Position numbers and translations under genes: made by a program
Shown here: positions 63,347 through 64,000 of the stretch, in pieces
Numbering within the stretch: the stretch's first letter is position 1
Layout of the letters: each line of letters starts with the position of its first letter
Notes under the pieces: generated by a model
What the model saw: the letters and a program-made list of their open reading frames with translations, nothing else
What the model was told of the DNA's origin: nothing
Databases searched by the model: none
DNA from: JAWKTT01 sp041398965
GTDB taxonomy: Bacteria; Planctomycetota; Planctomycetia; Planctomycetales; Planctomycetaceae
Assembly (NCBI GenBank): GCA_041398965.1
Contig: JAWKTT010000008.1
Location: 1-64,000, forward strand
Direction: 5' to 3'
DNA: 64,000 nt

Positions 63347-64000
63347 ATGTCAAAAACTACGCCGCTTCGTCGCGAGAATTTGTTGTCCATCCTGCGTCGT
63401 GAAGAACTCGACGCGATGTTGGTGACGGGTGAATCGAACGTCAAGTATCTGACCGGTTTCACCGGGGACAGTAGTTACCTGCTCATCGGGGCGGGAGTTT
63501 GCGTGGTCATCAGCGATAGCCGGTACACGACGCAGTTGGCCGAAGAGTGCCCTGGGCTGGATGTCTTCATTCGTAAGACGTCGGAAAAGATCAGCGATTC
63601 GGTCGCCAAGGTGGCGAAGAAGGCCAAGATCGGGAGGCTCGGATTTGAAGGGCATCTCATGTCGTGTGACTTGCGAGATGCGTTGGGGACGGCACTCGAC
63701 AAAGTCGAGTTCCGGTCGATTGGTGGCAAGATCGAGAGTGAGTTACGGGCGATCAAGGATGGGGATGAGGTCGCGGAGACGATCGAGGCTGTGCGTTTGG
63801 CCGAGCGTGGATTCGAGGTGATGCGGGCTTCGATCACTCCGGAGTCAACGGAACTTGCCCTTTCGTGGGAGCTTGAGCGTGCTATCCGGATGTTCGGCGG
63901 TAAGGGGATGGCGTTTGCCCCGATTGTTGGCGTTGGGGACCGGGCGGCTCTGCCTCATTATTCTCCCCAACGCTATGCGGTTCAGCAGTCGCCCTTGTTG
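63347..64000 (+). CDS. M24 family Xaa-Pro aminopeptidase-like protein (partial)
   Basis: The gene begins at ATG 63347 and runs off the window, so 218 residues are visible. The N-terminal creatinase-type domain is typical: RREELDAMLVTGESNVKYLTGFTGD, shortened, then VVISDSRYTTQLAEECPG and KIESELRAIKDGDEVAE, followed by the start of the catalytic domain (GGKGMAFAPIVGVGDRAALPHY). Metal-binding residues lie beyond the window. A second M24-like gene at 32193 is more divergent. The opening MSKTTPLRRENLLSIL fits the family. Confidence 0.85.
   Translation, partial: MSKTTPLRRENLLSILRREELDAMLVTGESNVKYLTGFTGDSSYLLIGAGVCVVISDSRYTTQLAEECPGLDVFIRKTSEKISDSVAKVAKKAKIGRLGFEGHLMSCDLRDALGTALDKVEFRSIGGKIESELRAIKDGDEVAETIEAVRLAERGFEVMRASITPESTELALSWELERAIRMFGGKGMAFAPIVGVGDRAALPHYSPQRYAVQQSPLL

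Noticed and set aside
1..64000. CRISPR array, rRNA and tRNA genes
   Set aside because: I saw no regularly spaced direct repeats, and no tRNA-like or rRNA-like sequence could be folded or recognised.

Overview
The window looks like chromosomal DNA of a planctomycete (class Planctomycetia, probably Planctomycetaceae or a relative). Evidence read from the sequence: two Tat-exported DUF1501 proteins, a DUF1549/DUF1553 cytochrome-like protein beside a c-type cytochrome/WD40 fusion, a PPC-domain surface protein, two DUF1559 proteins (one with a prepilin leader), many planctomycete-type hypothetical proteins, and palindromic intergenic repeats typical of that phylum. Most genes are GC-rich. No rRNA, tRNA or CRISPR array was recognised.

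Layout. 0-8 kb: an ABC-F ATPase, a partial Tad/Flp pilus set (cpaF with a frameshift, tadB, tadC), a secreted BON-domain protein and the ribosome hibernation factor hpf with a clear promoter. 8-16 kb: a CE15-like esterase, an APC permease, the RNA 2'-phosphotransferase kptA, a secreted alpha/beta hydrolase, a 336-bp MITE-like element, a TIGR01777 epimerase and ATP sulfurylase. 16-24 kb, minus strand: ftsK, a fabF-like synthase broken by many small indels, a HELCH zincin, a PhnP-like beta-lactamase-fold enzyme, a small membrane protein and a TPR membrane protein. 24-34 kb: a large secreted propeller protein, a decayed ISKra4-like transposase sitting against the 5' end of a membrane protein gene, a DUF1559 protein, small hypotheticals, a frameshifted M24 peptidase and a Rieske ferredoxin. 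34-44.5 kb: the planctomycete DUF1501 / PPC / DUF1549-DUF1553 / cytochrome-WD40 cluster followed by a CinA-C amidase. 44.7-46.7 kb: a lower-GC, translationally coupled pair of an HD phosphohydrolase and a YwgA-like protein. 47.6-50.6 kb: a methyltransferase, flavoprotein and type III polyketide synthase operon with two 4-base overlaps. 50.6-56.3 kb: a DUF2314-ankyrin protein between inverted copies of a dispersed repeat, a lipoprotein, a prepilin-like DUF1559 protein, a CBS protein and a winged-helix regulator. 56.5-60.8 kb: dabB-dabA, an inorganic-carbon uptake complex, divergent from that regulator. 60.9-64 kb: a second DUF1501 protein, a small membrane protein, a DUF486 protein and a second M24 peptidase cut by the window end.

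Most interesting items: the HD/YwgA pair, the type III PKS trio, the DAB locus in a presumably heterotrophic lineage, a 130-bp repeat with compensatory hairpin changes placed after operon ends, and the MITE-like element with 37-bp inverted termini and a flanking direct repeat. A caution: several conserved genes carry one or many 1-2 base indels (cpaF, fabF, M24 peptidase, the DUF1549 gene, the WD40 gene tail, the transposase). They cluster, and are more easily explained by locally poor consensus sequence than by gene decay, so protein predictions there are provisional.
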